Positions 10,932-21,352 of a stretch of DNA of 64,000 nucleotides are shown here, in pieces. Source of the stretch: Rhynchopus sp. YZ270_cl-10 (taxonomy: Eukaryota; Euglenozoa; Diplonemea; Diplonemida; Diplonemidae); the NCBI GenBank assembly GCA_964035575.1, contig OZ037894.1:1116001-1180000 (forward strand), written 5' to 3'. The number at the start of each line of letters is the position of its first letter. Positions within the stretch are counted from its first letter, which is position 1. The notes beneath the pieces were generated by a model. It did not search any database and was not told the DNA's origin. It saw only the letters and a list, made by a program, of their open reading frames with translations. The translations under genes were made by a program, and so were the position numbers.

Positions 10932-13856
10932 ATGGGATGCTGTGAGAGCCAGCCGCAAACTCGAAAACCCCCACAGGTATAGCAAACCACCTTCCCCCCC
11001 CCTTCCCCCCACCCCACCTCCACAGCAGAGATAAGACTCGGGGACCCGGTTATTCTCAGCCGTGACCGGGACACGGCTTATTCTCTGCTGTGCCCCGTCC
11101 CCTCTTCCCTCTTCTCTCTTCTCCCTCACCAGCATCATCATATCCCCCTATTCCCTTTCCCCCTTTTCCCCCACACCACAGAACTCTACCAAGCCTCAAC
11201 CGACACCGAAATGCACACCAAAGCCGACACCTCAGGCAGCACCTGCACCTGCACCGGTGAAGGCAGCGCCAGACACACCTCAGACATTACCCGCAGTGCC
11301 AAAGAAGCAGGAGGAGGCCAAGCCCTCTGAGACTCCTGCACCTGCCACCACCACCACGACACCCCCCGCAGAACGCAGCCCCACCCCGCCACGTGTCGCA
11401 ACCCCCACACCAAACGAGCCCTTCACAGAGGCTGCCGTAGAGGATTCGCCACCACCACCTGCCACCAAGGATGAGCAGCCCGCCTCCCCACAGTGCCCGG
11501 AGCCTTACGGTGTGGCGGCAACGCCGCCAAAGGAGAAGGAGAAGGAGGAAGAGGTGGAGACCGGCAAAACCTCTGCCGTGGTGCAGCGTGGTGGCGGCAG
11601 CCTGCTTGACAACGACAACGAGGAGGAGGAGGAGGATTTGGACGAGGCGAACAACACCGCAAAGTCGCTCGACACTGCGCACTCTGGAACCGTGAAGGGG
11701 GCGTCCTCTGTGGTGATTAAAGGGGGCGGGTCGTTCGGGCGACCCGAGAAGGACAAAGTGGTGAACCTAGGAGGCACATCAGGAGCGCACAGCAACAACA
11801 ACACGCAGACGTCGGTGTCGATGCACACTCCTGCGTCTGAGGAAGGGCTTCCTGTGGAGGAAGAAGAGAAGGAGGAGGAGAAGAAGGAGGAGGAGGAGGT
11901 GCGCCCAGTGGTGCCTGCACTCTCGCTTGCGTCGCAGCCGCCGCCGTCGTCGGTCGGGGCCGCAAAGAAGCCGCCTTCGCTGACGCTCAACCCACCCCGC
12001 TCCCCACGTGCCGTCCTCAAGAGCTACACCCCTGGGTGGTACTCCGTTGTCGGCGATGCTGGTGCAGCGGTGCGGACCACTGTCGACACCTCAGGATCGA
12101 AGGTCTGCGAGCTTCCGAAGAACGACCGTGTGTTCATTACTGAGATTCAGGTATGATTTATTGTTCTGTCAAAACCTTTCTTGCCCTACTGCATTGTCCA
12201 CAGGGTCGCCGTGCCTTCGCAGTTGTGCACAAAGGGTGGGTAAGCATCCTCAACGCAGAGGGGCACTCCATTCTCGAGCGCATGAAGGACCAACCCGCGC
12301 CTCCGCCAGGCGTGGCCCCGCCCATGGCACAGACCCTCCCGCATCAGTCCCCGAGGCAGTCGGACCCGAACATCCCCCCGGGCACACCGCTGTCGGACAG
12401 CACGCCAACGGAGGTGCCTGCGAACAAGCAAACCCTGCACTACCGTGGGGGTGCGCTCAACCTGCGCTGTGACCAGCTCCGTGTTGTCATTGAGGAGACG
12501 TACACGATCTCGACGCCGGACAAACATGAACGCTACATCATCCAGGTCAAGCGTGTGGATGCAAGCGAGCTGGAGTGGCGGGTGACACGGCGCTTCTCTG
12601 AGATGAAGACTGTGTTCGACAAGCTGGGTGCGATGGACCGTGTGCAGCACCCCCTGCCGAAGGTGCCGCAGGACGACACCATTGCGTCGAATGTGCGCAG
12701 GTACATGATGGGGCGTGGCGGCAACAACGCGCAGAAGGAGCGCATGAAGGGCTTCCAGGACCTCTTCAACGCAGTCCTGCAGGACAGCTGGCTGTCGGGC
12801 AACCCGGACTTCCTGAAGCTTCTCGACGCACCCCCGGGGATTGGCCCGACAGCGAGCGACTCCTTCCGCATCGACGACCACGACACTGCGCAGAGCAGGT
12901 CGCAGCGCAGCAACGGCTCAAGCTTCAACTCCGCCATGTCGAAGCAACTGGAACCTGTCGAGGGTGCAGAACGTCTCAGCGACAACGAGACGAAGAACTG
13001 GCAGCGCATTGGCAAGCCTCTCGGCAAGGGTGCGTTCGGTGTGGTGTACCTAGGACAGCTCAGCAACGCACGTCAGGTGGCTGTTAAGGTCATCAACCTC
13101 GACGATGCACCTACCGACGAGGCACGTGGCGGGTTTGAACAGGAATTCGCACTCATGCAACGCCTCTCGCATAAGAACATCGTGAGCTACCTCGGGCACG
13201 CCTGGTCTGATGAGTTCACCCTCCAAATCTTCCTCGAGTTTGTGACCGGTGGCTCCATCGCTTCGCTTGTGAAGCGTGTGGAGGGGAACTGCCTGCGGCC
13301 GACCGTGATGCGGACCTACATCCGCCAGGTTCTCGATGGATTGGAGTATCTTCACCGCATCCCGGTTGTGCACAGGGATATTAAGGGAGACAACTTGCTT
13401 GTGGGGCGGGATGGTGAGGTGAAGCTTGCGGACTTTGGATGTTCGAAGTTCATTGGAGACCTGTGTTCGACGAACGGAGGGAGTGCGACGGCGGTGCAGA
13501 AGGGTGTGGGCGGGGCAGGGTCGATGGTGGGGACGCCGTACTGGATGGCGCCGGAGGTGATTGCCCCGCAGGAGGGGAACCAGACGTACGGCACAAAGTG
13601 CGACATCTGGTCGCTGGGGTGCACTATTATCGAGATGTTCGGGCTGGTCCCGTGGAGCTCCCTCAAGGCAAGCAACCAGTGGGAAATCATGTACGCCATC
13701 TCCAACTCGCAAACCGGCCCCGAAGTGCCGGACAAAGCATCCAAAGAGCTGAAGGAGTTCCTCTCGCTCTGCTTCGTCCGAGAGGCACGCAGCAGAGCCT
13801 CCGCAACAGCGCTGCTCACAACGAACTACATCACCTCTGACTCCTTATTGGTGTGA
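10932..13856 (+). CDS. Lipid-anchored SH3-like / PX / MAP3K-type protein kinase, 888 aa
   Basis: Three exons: 10932-10976, 11182-12150 and 12204-13856. Introns are 205 nt (GTATAG...CCACAG) and 53 nt (GTATGA...TCCACAG), both phase 0. The first exon encodes only 15 residues, starting MGCCES, a myristoyl/palmitoyl anchor nearly identical to the upstream paralogue; this fixes the start. Residues about 16-290 are a Pro/Glu-rich linker, 297-365 the SH3-like module, about 425-547 a PX domain (EWRVTRRFSE, long C-terminal helix), and about 604-885 a Ser/Thr kinase. Kinase motifs: LGKGAFGVVYLG, VAVKVI, HRDIKGDN, DFGCSK, GTPYWMAPE and CDIWSLGC. The pattern is closest to MEKK/ANP-type MAP3Ks. A catalytically competent kinase recruited to phosphoinositide membranes is likely. 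AAAAATAAAAC follows the stop. Confidence 0.92.
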
Positions 13857-15087
13857 AAGGGATGACGGCTTTGTGGTCTCGGGCTATGTTATTTTTATAA
13901 AAAATAAAACTTATAGACACGCTAGAAAAAATTGCATAAAGGGGGGGCCGAAAGGGGGGTGCTGGTGCGACAGTACTTTTTAAAAAAAAACTTCGTGTGA
14001 GTGTGGGGTATTAAAGCGGGGTGGGGCAAAAACTTTCTTCAGTGGAAAGTGAGCGAATGGTACAGTTTTTTTTAAAGGGTTGGGGTTGGGGGAGAAGGAA
14101 TGGGGTGGGGGTGGGAAGGTCTACGAAATTTTTTTTGATAAAGGTCGCTAATCACGAGAGTCTTTGGCTCATATTGCCCACTATTTGTTTTTTTTTTTTG
14201 GTGGCGAACCCACGCCAAAGCCTTCTTAGTTGCATTGCACGTCGTTTTATTATGAGATGGGAAAGAGGAAAAGACAGAGCTGTGTGTGTGTGTTGTCCGA
14301 TTCTTTTGCAATTATTTTATTTGCAAAAAAAATAAAATAAAAAAAAAAACACTCCGAGCGTTTTTGTAGACAAAAAAAAGGGCAGGGTGAGACGAATCAC
14401 ATACCGAGGTGTCACTTCATCTCAAACTTTACAAACTTTTTTTTGGGTAAATTCCGTAATGTCCGTTTTTCCCCCCCTCCCCCTTGAACGTGCTTTCAAG
14501 AACTTGTGTGTGTCCTTTTATTTTATTTTCTTGTTTTTTGATTTTTTTTGTCTGTGTACGTAACGTATCTTTGATTCCACAGGCCTTGACACCAGCACCC
14601 ATTTTTCTATGTTTTAATACGTCAAAGCAGAGAGAGGGAGAGATACTTAGATACCCTTTTCTCCACTCCCACCACCTTTCCCCGTGTCTGCATGATATTG
14701 CAGGCCCCCTCAGAGACAACAAAACTGGTGTGTTTCTCCCCTGTGTTTCGCAAAAGCGGGCATACGTGACGAACACACCCTTTTTATTCTTCTTTAACCA
14801 CTCTTTGAGGGGGTATTGCAATTCCTATCCAGACGCACACCCATTCACAAAACTGTTTTTTAGATACTGCAAAAAAAGGGATAAAAAAAAAACCTTTTGA
14901 ACTTCATTAGCCGAGCGGACCTTGTGTACAGAAGTCCTCCAAAAAAAAAGGTGCAAAATGTTTAATCACTGCCAAACTCTCTGGAATGTGTGCTGTCGGT
15001 TATCATTCAGCTCTCTGTTGGGGTTTCAGTGGTAGTCAGACGCCCTTCTCAGTGGGATATTGTGTGATATCGCAAAAAAAAAAAAAT

Positions 15088-15151
15088 GAAGATTGCACAA
15101 TTTGTGGAACACAACCGAGGCAACTACACTAATCCAACATTTTATCAAAAA
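15088..15151 (+). repeat. Dispersed motif DR-D, copy 2
   Basis: GATTGCACAATTTGTGG, ACAACCGAGGCAACTACACT and TTTATCAAAAAG, near-identical to 5112-5180. Confidence 0.75.
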
Positions 15152-15223
15152 GAAGAAAAATAGGCAGCAACGTCCAAGGAGATAGGACCACAGTGTCCCT
15201 GTGATTTTTGTGTGTGTGTTAAG

Positions 15224-15254
15224 GTGACTAAGCACAGAGAGGCTTTGGTTTAGC
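15224..15254 (+). repeat. Dispersed motif DR-B, copy 3
   Basis: GTGACTAAGCACAGAGAGGC followed by TTTGGTTTAGC; the clearest member of the family. Confidence 0.7.
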
Positions 15255-15305
15255 ATTTTTTTTTTTATTTTTTTTTATTTTATCGTCTCATCTCTGTCAG
15301 CCCTA

Positions 15306-15428
15306 ATGGTGGCAGTATTGTGATGGGAGCCCATTTGGAATACGCAAAATACATCAAAATACGTATTGTGATGTATTTTGATGTATTTTGCGTATTCCAA
15401 TGGGCTCCCACCACAATACTGCCACCAT
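15306..15428. mobile_element. Tc1/mariner-type fold-back MITE, 123 bp
   Basis: A long near-perfect palindrome: ends ATGGTGGCAGTATTGTG and CACAATACTGCCACCAT, with arms of about 55 bp, flanked by TA at 15304-15305 and 15429-15430. The TA duplication suggests mobilisation by a Tc1/mariner transposase. Confidence 0.85.
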
Positions 15429-15971
15429 TAGTCATACCCCCCCCTGCCACCTCTGGTGTGAGGTTGCATGTCGTTCGTGCACAAAGCATCATACTCAAAA
15501 AAAACCCCCCTTTCGTGTGGGTGTCTGTGTTTTTTTTTTATTTTGAATGTTTTTTTTTTGGAACGATCTCGGGTAAGCGGACCACTGTCACTTCCGCAAA
15601 AGGGCACTGTGCATCTTTCAAAGTGTTTTTTTTTTCTTTTTTTCTCTGAGCGAATCATTGGTTCTTATGGTCACCTTTCCAACTACTGGTTATCTCTGCA
15701 CATCAAGTTTTTTATTATTGGAAATTCTATTCAAATAGAAGCATGTGCCACACTAACTTTATTTATTTCCCCCCCCCCCCCCCCCCCACAGCAACGCTTC
15801 AGTGAGGGGAAATACATCCTGCACCAAGCAAGACAAAAACAAAAAAGTTTTCCCATGCCCCCCCCTCTTCCCCAACAAACAAAAACAAAAAATACCAAAA
15901 AGACAAAATTGCGAAGTGAAAAAAAAAAAAAGAGGTTATTTTTTGTTTTTTGTTTCTTCTCCACACCCCCA

Positions 15972-16047
15972 CAAAAAAGCAAGGGTACATTTTTTGCACC
16001 CTCTTTCAAAAACTTTGCCTTCTTTTCGTTTGAGAAAAGAAAGTATA
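15972..16047. repeat. Duplicated spacer block, copy with MITE inserted
   Basis: Shares AAGCAAGGGTACATTTTTT, GCACCCTCT and CTTCTTTTCGT with 48958-49029. The MITE at 16048-16137 is inserted at the TA that ends this block; the other copy is uninterrupted there. Confidence 0.65.
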
Positions 16048-16137
16048 CAGTGGTTAAAGAAAGTTTACGCCTAAACTAATGGCGGAATTGAAATCGATGG
16101 CGGAAATTACTTTAGGCGGAACTTTCTTTAACCACTG
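16048..16137. mobile_element. Tc1/mariner-type MITE, 90 bp
   Basis: Ends CAGTGGTTAAAGAAAGTT and AACTTTCTTTAACCACTG, arms of about 28 bp, flanked by TA at 16046-16047 and 16138-16139. CAGTG termini are typical of Tc1-like elements and resemble the start of the autonomous element at 50479 (CAGTGTGACA). Confidence 0.9.
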
Positions 16138-16437
16138 TATGAAATACTTTTGTGTTTCTCCACCTCTCTCCACCACCCATACCCACACCTCCACCTCACA
16201 GAAGAAGAAACACTATCGATGAAGGTCTCATACGCAAAAGAGTAGAGTGGGTTGGGGTAGGCAACAAAAAAAAATCTACGCTTCGTTCAACATTTTTGAG
16301 TCCTGATCTTTATTATTTTTCAGAATTTTAGAAAACACAATAATAAAAATCCTACTACTATCCACAGTCAAACGCCACAAATTTCTCTGACCGTTTTTTT
16401 TTGAATAATTTCTAACCGAGTATTTTGTACAAAAGAA

Positions 16438-17754
16438 ATGCCCCGCAGCGCGATCCGCCGACAGCGGAGCTTCACAAAGATGGACCACGCGATGGCAGGG
16501 ATTAATGCTTGGTTCTTTCGTTGCGAGGATCTTTCCGATGCGATAAATGCTTTTGGTAGGAGCCATGCGGCAGACTTCGTTGTTGACCCCATAGGGGATC
16601 ACTTTGCTTCCAATGGAGTCCGCGGCTGGGATGCATTCAAAACCAACGATAACACCATTGAAAACCAACACACCACTGCCACTGCAGCGCTTCACCGCAA
16701 AGCTGTGCACTCTCTTTTTGAAGTCGTATTCGAAAACCTTCTTTGTGCGCACCTTAAATCCACCGGAATATCCTCCGAGCAGTTCCAAAGCGTTTTCCAG
16801 CTATCGATTCTTGAGGAGAAAAGGGGGGGCACCTTTTATCGGTTTCTCGGATGCACAGAATATGTCCCCTTTGTGGCAGCTATGGAATTGGTGTACGAAG
16901 GAGCCAATCTTATGACCGCACTTCGCTCTGGAGTGCGTGAAGCGGAGTCGATCGCAAAACAAACCTGGGTTAGAACCAAAATGATAATACCGCTGCTGGA
17001 TTTATGGGGTGCAGAGTCATTTGGAGAGATTAATCAGTTTTTGCAGAGGCAAGAGGTGGTGATAGAGAGGAAACAGCAAAAGGCGTTGGCACAGTGGAGG
17101 TGCAGGCTTCTCGCGCGAAGTGCAGATAAACATGGTGTGTATCAGTCGCCTATTGCAGACCAGGAGGAGTGGTCGCGATATGTGCTAGCATTCGCAGACA
17201 GCCTTCCTGATGCAACAGAATTCGCAAAATTTGCAGAAATACTAAAAATCCACGCACAGAGCATCCAAGCAACCAGCATCACCGGGTTTTGTAAACGAAT
17301 CAGTCACGTTCTCTTTCAGGAGCTTGATGTTCATGCGGAGCGTGTTGTGCCTTACAATGTGGTGTGTAAGACGTTCAAAGAGGTGTGTGCAGGAGGAGGA
17401 GGAGGGGGAGGAGCGTCCAAGGCAGAGAAGAAAATTCTAGCAAAACATGCAGTAGGTCTCACCTCGATCTGTCTCGTCCAGAAGCAGACGTTAGTGATCG
17501 GGGCGGGGCAGTTTGAGGTGTTGCTGCGCGACCTCGCAGGGGTGCGTGCAGGGGTTGTGTGCAAAGGTGGTGATGCTGCTGTGGAGGAGGAGCACCTTAA
17601 GGCTTTGTGCTATCTGGAGAGCAAGGCAGTGCCGGGGCTGCTGGAGGGTGAGGAGGAGGAGGAGGGAGGTGGAGGGGACGTGAGGGCGCATGATATGCTG
17701 CAGCTTTGCGCAGCGATGCTCCGTTGTGCGCGAAGTTGTGTGACAGAGAGGTGA
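16438..17754 (+). CDS. BART-like domain protein, 438 aa, possibly cilium-linked
   Basis: Single exon. The start is an ATG in AAAGAA context. Residues about 40-165 resemble the BART (ARL2-binding) fold: a first helix block around FVVDPIGDHFASNGVRGWDAF, then HRKAVHSLFEVVFENLLCAH, the hallmark-like step STGISSEQFQSVFQ, and a final helix EYVPFVAAMELVYEGANLM. Similar domains occur in ARL2BP and CFAP36, which bind ARL2/ARL3 GTPases and are often ciliary. Residues about 170-438 are helical with no recognised domain and carry a Gly run and a Glu run. The BART call is from pattern only; it could be another helical fold. Confidence 0.6.
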   Translation: MPRSAIRRQRSFTKMDHAMAGINAWFFRCEDLSDAINAFGRSHAADFVVDPIGDHFASNGVRGWDAFKTNDNTIENQHTTATAALHRKAVHSLFEVVFENLLCAHLKSTGISSEQFQSVFQLSILEEKRGGTFYRFLGCTEYVPFVAAMELVYEGANLMTALRSGVREAESIAKQTWVRTKMIIPLLDLWGAESFGEINQFLQRQEVVIERKQQKALAQWRCRLLARSADKHGVYQSPIADQEEWSRYVLAFADSLPDATEFAKFAEILKIHAQSIQATSITGFCKRISHVLFQELDVHAERVVPYNVVCKTFKEVCAGGGGGGGASKAEKKILAKHAVGLTSICLVQKQTLVIGAGQFEVLLRDLAGVRAGVVCKGGDAAVEEEHLKALCYLESKAVPGLLEGEEEEEGGGGDVRAHDMLQLCAAMLRCARSCVTER

Positions 17755-18442
17755 TTTGGTGGCAAACCCATAATACGCACAATGAAGAGGGAGATATGCC
17801 GTTTTTGCACGCGGATTTACACGTTTCCCTCCCGCTGCGTCGCAATAAGACGGGCACCATACACATTTGAGGTGTCGTTTATCTTCTTTGTCTCTGTCTG
17901 TTCTTTTCTTTAAAACGAAAACTCTTTATTGTTGCCAGAGGGGGGTTGGAACCGCCTTCGTTCTCTTACGGTACGGAATGGTCGAATATCCCACCTTTGC
18001 ATATGAGCACGGCCGAGCTGTGCTTTTTTACGTTTCAACTGCTCTTTCTTACAGAGGGGTGTTGTGGCAAACTACACCCAAAATTTAACACCAAAACATA
18101 CCTAAATAATACTAAGTCAACCCTCCTTCTATATCCCCATTTTTTTCCCCTCTCAAAAGATCCCCCATTTCCCTCCCCTCAAACTTCTCCAGACAGAAGA
18201 AACACTGAGGACACAACCCTCCTTTTAGGGGTAACCTCATCTCCCCCCCCTTTCACGTTGGTCTCATTGGAAAGTTTTTTTTTTTGGGAGGGAAAATTTT
18301 TTCTCTTCCCCAACAAATACACTATATCATCTCTCTCATATTTTTTTCTCCTTTTTTTTCGGTTTTCCTTCGGGGTTTTTGAAAATTTCGAGGATTTTGT
18401 GTACAATTTTTGGTCTAAAATTGTCCGAAAACGGGGTACAAA
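17755..18442. other. Intergenic, no gene recognised
   Basis: Holds a DR-C copy at 18004-18054, followed by C- and T-rich tracts up to the next start codon. Confidence 0.6.
18004..18054 (+). repeat. Dispersed motif DR-C, copy 2
   Basis: TGAGCACGGCCGAGCTGTGC, then ACGTTTCAACTGCT and a pyrimidine tract ending CTTACAG, so it resembles a branch-site plus 3' splice-site arrangement. Confidence 0.55.
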
Positions 18443-19930
18443 ATGGGGAACCCTTTGGCACATGGTGACACAGTGTCTCTGATGGAGGAAACTCAGAAGG
18501 AGGATCCAAACGCTCTGTTGGCACTCCCTGTTGCAGCCCCTCCTACGTCTGGCGTGCCTGCAACAACGGATGACACTCTTCTGGGAATGCCGCCTGCAGG
18601 GGAAGGCGCACCGCCACCTCCTCAGGCACCTCCTGCACGACTGCGTGCAGACGTCCCCCCTAACCTTCCCGTACGCATCTCCGGCATGCGAAACGTCTTT
18701 TTGAACGAAGCCAACGACACCGCTGTGCGTGGCGTCAGTGCAGTCATCTGCATATGTCTTGCCGCAGAGGGTATCTTCCTCTGGCTCTCCATCGCCCGAC
18801 TTAGCGACAAACTCGATATTCTCCGTGCACGCAACGCAAACGCCGTCACCATAACGCAAGTCATCCCAGAGCCCATCACCCCCGCCCCGACAATAGCAAT
18901 ACCAGAGCGCTGGAGCGACATCCTGCTCATCCCGATGCTCATCGCGCTGGCCACCTCTCTCGCCTATGCGGTGTCGCGCACGCTGCTGCTCTATCAAGAA
19001 GGGGAGGTGGAATCGCACAAATTATACTATTCCGTACGAATGGCGGTCACCGTCGCAGAGCTTGGGGTCTTGATTTACACCGGAGTCAAAGTTGGGGGAA
19101 ATTTTGGATGCGAACCAGAATCTGCCGATGGGAATACGTCATGTGATGAAGGTGGCACGCTGACGATGTCGATGTGGGTGTGGGGGGTGTACTCGATACT
19201 ACGTTGGGTTGTGCTGCTTGGGGTGCGGCTGTACAAACACAGTGGTCGTGCTGCACAGCAGGAGGTAGAACCTGACGACACTGTAAACCCAGCGCGCGAA
19301 CCAAAGCTGCAGCAGCAGTACATCAAAGAGGACCAATCCCCTATTGTGATGTGCCTGCAGGTGGCCCGCGACACTGCCTTTGGTGCGGTGCTCTGCTACA
19401 ACAGTGCGGATGTGCAGGACCGTTTTGAGCGTGTAACCGACTCATCTTGGTCGTCGGTGTTGGCACCGCTCATCCTTGTCACTGCGATCGGAACGTTTCT
19501 TTCGTTTGCAATGCTCGTGCCTATGGGCTGCCCAACGTCGTTGGAGCGTGAAGACGATGTGCCTCTAACCTGGCTGCGGCGTGCCTGCTGGAACACAACG
19601 ATCCCTCTCTTCTCAGCGCTGTACCGTCTAGGCTTTGTGATGCTTCTCATCTTCGCAGCAGAGTTCTCGGATCATCTCAAATACGGCGAGCAAGGCAGCC
19701 ACTCGCCAGACATGGTGCTCATGTGTGTCCGCTATCTGTTTGGTGTCACCGCAGCAGCCTCGGGGGCATTCGCGGTGTGCGCAGGACGGCCGAGCCTTCT
19801 CAGGTCGTTGGCAACAGCTGCGTATGTGGGTTTTTTGTTTGTCTTTCTCAGGGCGCTATCGTCATTAGGTTTTTCAGAATCGTGGCGAAATGCCAAAAAA
19901 AAAATTCGAAATTGTGGGTTTTTTTACTAG
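18443..19930 (+). CDS. Polytopic membrane protein of unknown family, 495 aa
   Basis: Single exon with ATG in ACAAA context. The first ~90 residues are soluble and Pro/Ala-rich; MGNPLA could be N-myristoylated. Eight hydrophobic segments follow: around GVSAVICICLAAEGIFLWL, ILLIPMLIALATSLAYAV, MAVTVAELGVLIYTGV, WVWGVYSILRWVVLLGV, APLILVTAIGTFLSFAML, PLFSALYRLGFVMLLIFAA, YLFGVTAAASGAFAV and AAYVGFLFVFLRAL. A Cys-containing loop between segments 3 and 4 (CEPESADGNTSCDEG) is probably extracytosolic. I do not recognise a transporter or receptor signature. The last ten residues run into an A-tract, so the exact C-terminus is less certain. Confidence 0.8.
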   Translation: MGNPLAHGDTVSLMEETQKEDPNALLALPVAAPPTSGVPATTDDTLLGMPPAGEGAPPPPQAPPARLRADVPPNLPVRISGMRNVFLNEANDTAVRGVSAVICICLAAEGIFLWLSIARLSDKLDILRARNANAVTITQVIPEPITPAPTIAIPERWSDILLIPMLIALATSLAYAVSRTLLLYQEGEVESHKLYYSVRMAVTVAELGVLIYTGVKVGGNFGCEPESADGNTSCDEGGTLTMSMWVWGVYSILRWVVLLGVRLYKHSGRAAQQEVEPDDTVNPAREPKLQQQYIKEDQSPIVMCLQVARDTAFGAVLCYNSADVQDRFERVTDSSWSSVLAPLILVTAIGTFLSFAMLVPMGCPTSLEREDDVPLTWLRRACWNTTIPLFSALYRLGFVMLLIFAAEFSDHLKYGEQGSHSPDMVLMCVRYLFGVTAAASGAFAVCAGRPSLLRSLATAAYVGFLFVFLRALSSLGFSESWRNAKKKIRNCGFFY

Positions 19931-19934
19931 TGTT

Positions 19935-20312
19935 TACTCCTTTGCGTGCTTCGTGAAGTCGCATTTCAACTGCGATGCGTTGTCAAAGACGTATCCGCAT
20001 TTATCGCAGAAATACGCGGCCGTCGCCCCACTTCACCCAAAGGCCACGTGGGTTTGTGTTTTTCAAGCATGTTGACATGAGCGCCCATCTGGGCTCTGTT
20101 GCGTCTTGTTGCTCCTCGTCTGGATCAATGTCAGTGACGACATTGACGGGGACGCGGGCTTCGGGCTCCTCCATTCCTTTGTTGTTGTTGTTGTTGATGG
20201 CGTTGTTTCTTACCGTTGCGTCAATCCGCGGGTCGTTTACAAATTTTGGACACCTGGCCCATATGCCATTCTGCGCAGCTCTAGCTGCGTTTCTGCATCC
20301 TTCCTCTTCCAC
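19935..20312 (-). pseudogene. Possible zinc-finger gene remnant
   Basis: On the minus strand, one stretch reads YFCDKCGYVFDNASQL and another MGAHVNMLEKHKPTWPLG; both resemble parts of C2H2-type fingers but lie in different frames. An upstream frame (MEEEGCRNAARAAQNGIWAR..., NNNNN run) could be the N-terminal part. No complete gene can be read. Other explanations are a small spliced gene or a decayed mobile-element gene. Confidence 0.3.
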
Positions 20313-20450
20313 CCCGCAAGGTTGCAGTTTTTTGTGGGCGCCGAAGTTGCTGATTTGGTCTTTTTTTATTTTTGTTATTTTGTCCCATTATTTTTTTTCG
20401 GGGACATGACACTTGTGACATAATATTATCTTAGGAAATCTTTTAGTATA

Positions 20451-20583
20451 CAGTTGGACAAGTAATATTGGCGACCAAAAAAGTCGCCAATTACAAGAAA
20501 ACCCCGAAAATCCGCCAATATTATTTGGTCGCCAAGTTATTTGGTCGCCAATTTTTTTGGTCGCCAAGTTTCTTGTCCAACTG
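20451..20583. mobile_element. Tc1/mariner-type MITE, 133 bp
   Basis: Ends CAGTTGGACAAG and CTTGTCCAACTG, flanked by TA at 20449-20450 and 20584-20585. The interior carries several copies of TTGGTCGCCAA and its inverse. Confidence 0.85.
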
Positions 20584-21018
20584 TACGCGAAGACGATTCT
20601 CTTGCTCCTCATTCTCTTTTTTTGCACATTCCTCATTGAATCCCTCTACACAGCTCTCCTTCAACGCGGGTGCGGGCAGCGACGTTCAACAACCTCCCCA
20701 ACAACACGACCCTTATCTCCACCTCAGCGTATTCATAGTAGTGAGAGGGCACCCTCTCATTTGCTCCTGGTGGCAACATGAGGATGGCCACCTGGCGTCG
20801 CTCTCACCACTCCACTGCATCACCAAGTAAAATGTGTTCACAGCAGAGAGAGAGGTGACTATGCCTCGCACCAACGTCGCTAAAAGCAAACGATTTTTTG
20901 TGGGCTAAAAAAAGGTAGGGACACATCGCGGTATTCTAACGTTAAAACTTAGAGAAAATAGACAATGTGGGCTCGGTTCTTGTCCAAATAGGCGTCCAAA
21001 TGAGCTTTTTTTTACAAA

Positions 21019-21041
21019 GTGACTAAGCACGAGAGGCTTTC
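21019..21041 (+). repeat. Dispersed motif DR-B, copy 4
   Basis: GTGACTAAGCACGAGAGGCT followed by TTC. Confidence 0.65.
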
Positions 21042-21186
21042 TTTTTTGTGTGCCCAGGCGTCCTGCCGATGAATGGTAATGGCGTTTTGCTACTTTTCAA
21101 CTTCTCTGTTATATTCATGGAGTGCGGCTGAAAAAAAACAAGCTATTTTTTGCCACTAGAAGCCCATCTACATTTTTTTTGTGGGA

Positions 21187-21235
21187 TGAGCTCGGCCAAG
21201 ATGCGTTTTTATCACGTTTCAACTGCTTTTTTCAG
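21187..21235 (+). repeat. Dispersed motif DR-C, copy 3
   Basis: TGAGCTCGGCCAAGATGCGT, then CACGTTTCAACTGCTTTTTT and CAG; lies about 120 bp upstream of the PhzF-family start. Confidence 0.6.
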
Positions 21236-21352
21236 CTATATTCTCTTTTTCATCGTAGAACAGCCCATAGAAATACAACCACTCTTATTTTCATCAGACC
21301 TTCCCATTTTTTTTACACTTTCTCCATAAAGGTTAGTACTTTAAACACAAAA

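Larger units (their letters stand above)
13857..16437. other. Intergenic, repeat-rich
   Basis: No gene recognised. Contains DR-D (15088-15151), DR-B (15224-15254), two TA-flanked MITEs (15306-15428 and 16048-16137) and a duplicated spacer block (15972-16047). A 130-codon minus-strand frame at 14429-14821 shows no motif. Confidence 0.6.
19931..21352. other. Intergenic with remnants and repeats
   Basis: Contains a possible zinc-finger remnant on the minus strand (19935-20312), a MITE (20451-20583), a GC-richer stretch near 20640-20830 that might be a stray exon (unrecognised), DR-B at 21019-21041 and DR-C at 21187-21235. Confidence 0.55.

Noticed and set aside
12186-13819. Long minus-strand frames opposite the kinase
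   Set aside because: Shadows of GC-rich coding sequence; the + frame has full kinase and PX motifs.
14429-14900. Overlapping 130-codon frames on both strands
   Set aside because: Low-complexity, no recognisable motif, no splice structure; treated as chance.
19822-19851. Possible 30-nt in-frame intron GTATGT...CTCAG in the membrane-protein gene
   Set aside because: Shorter than the 52-nt minimum seen here, lacks the ACAG end, and its removal would delete part of a membrane segment.
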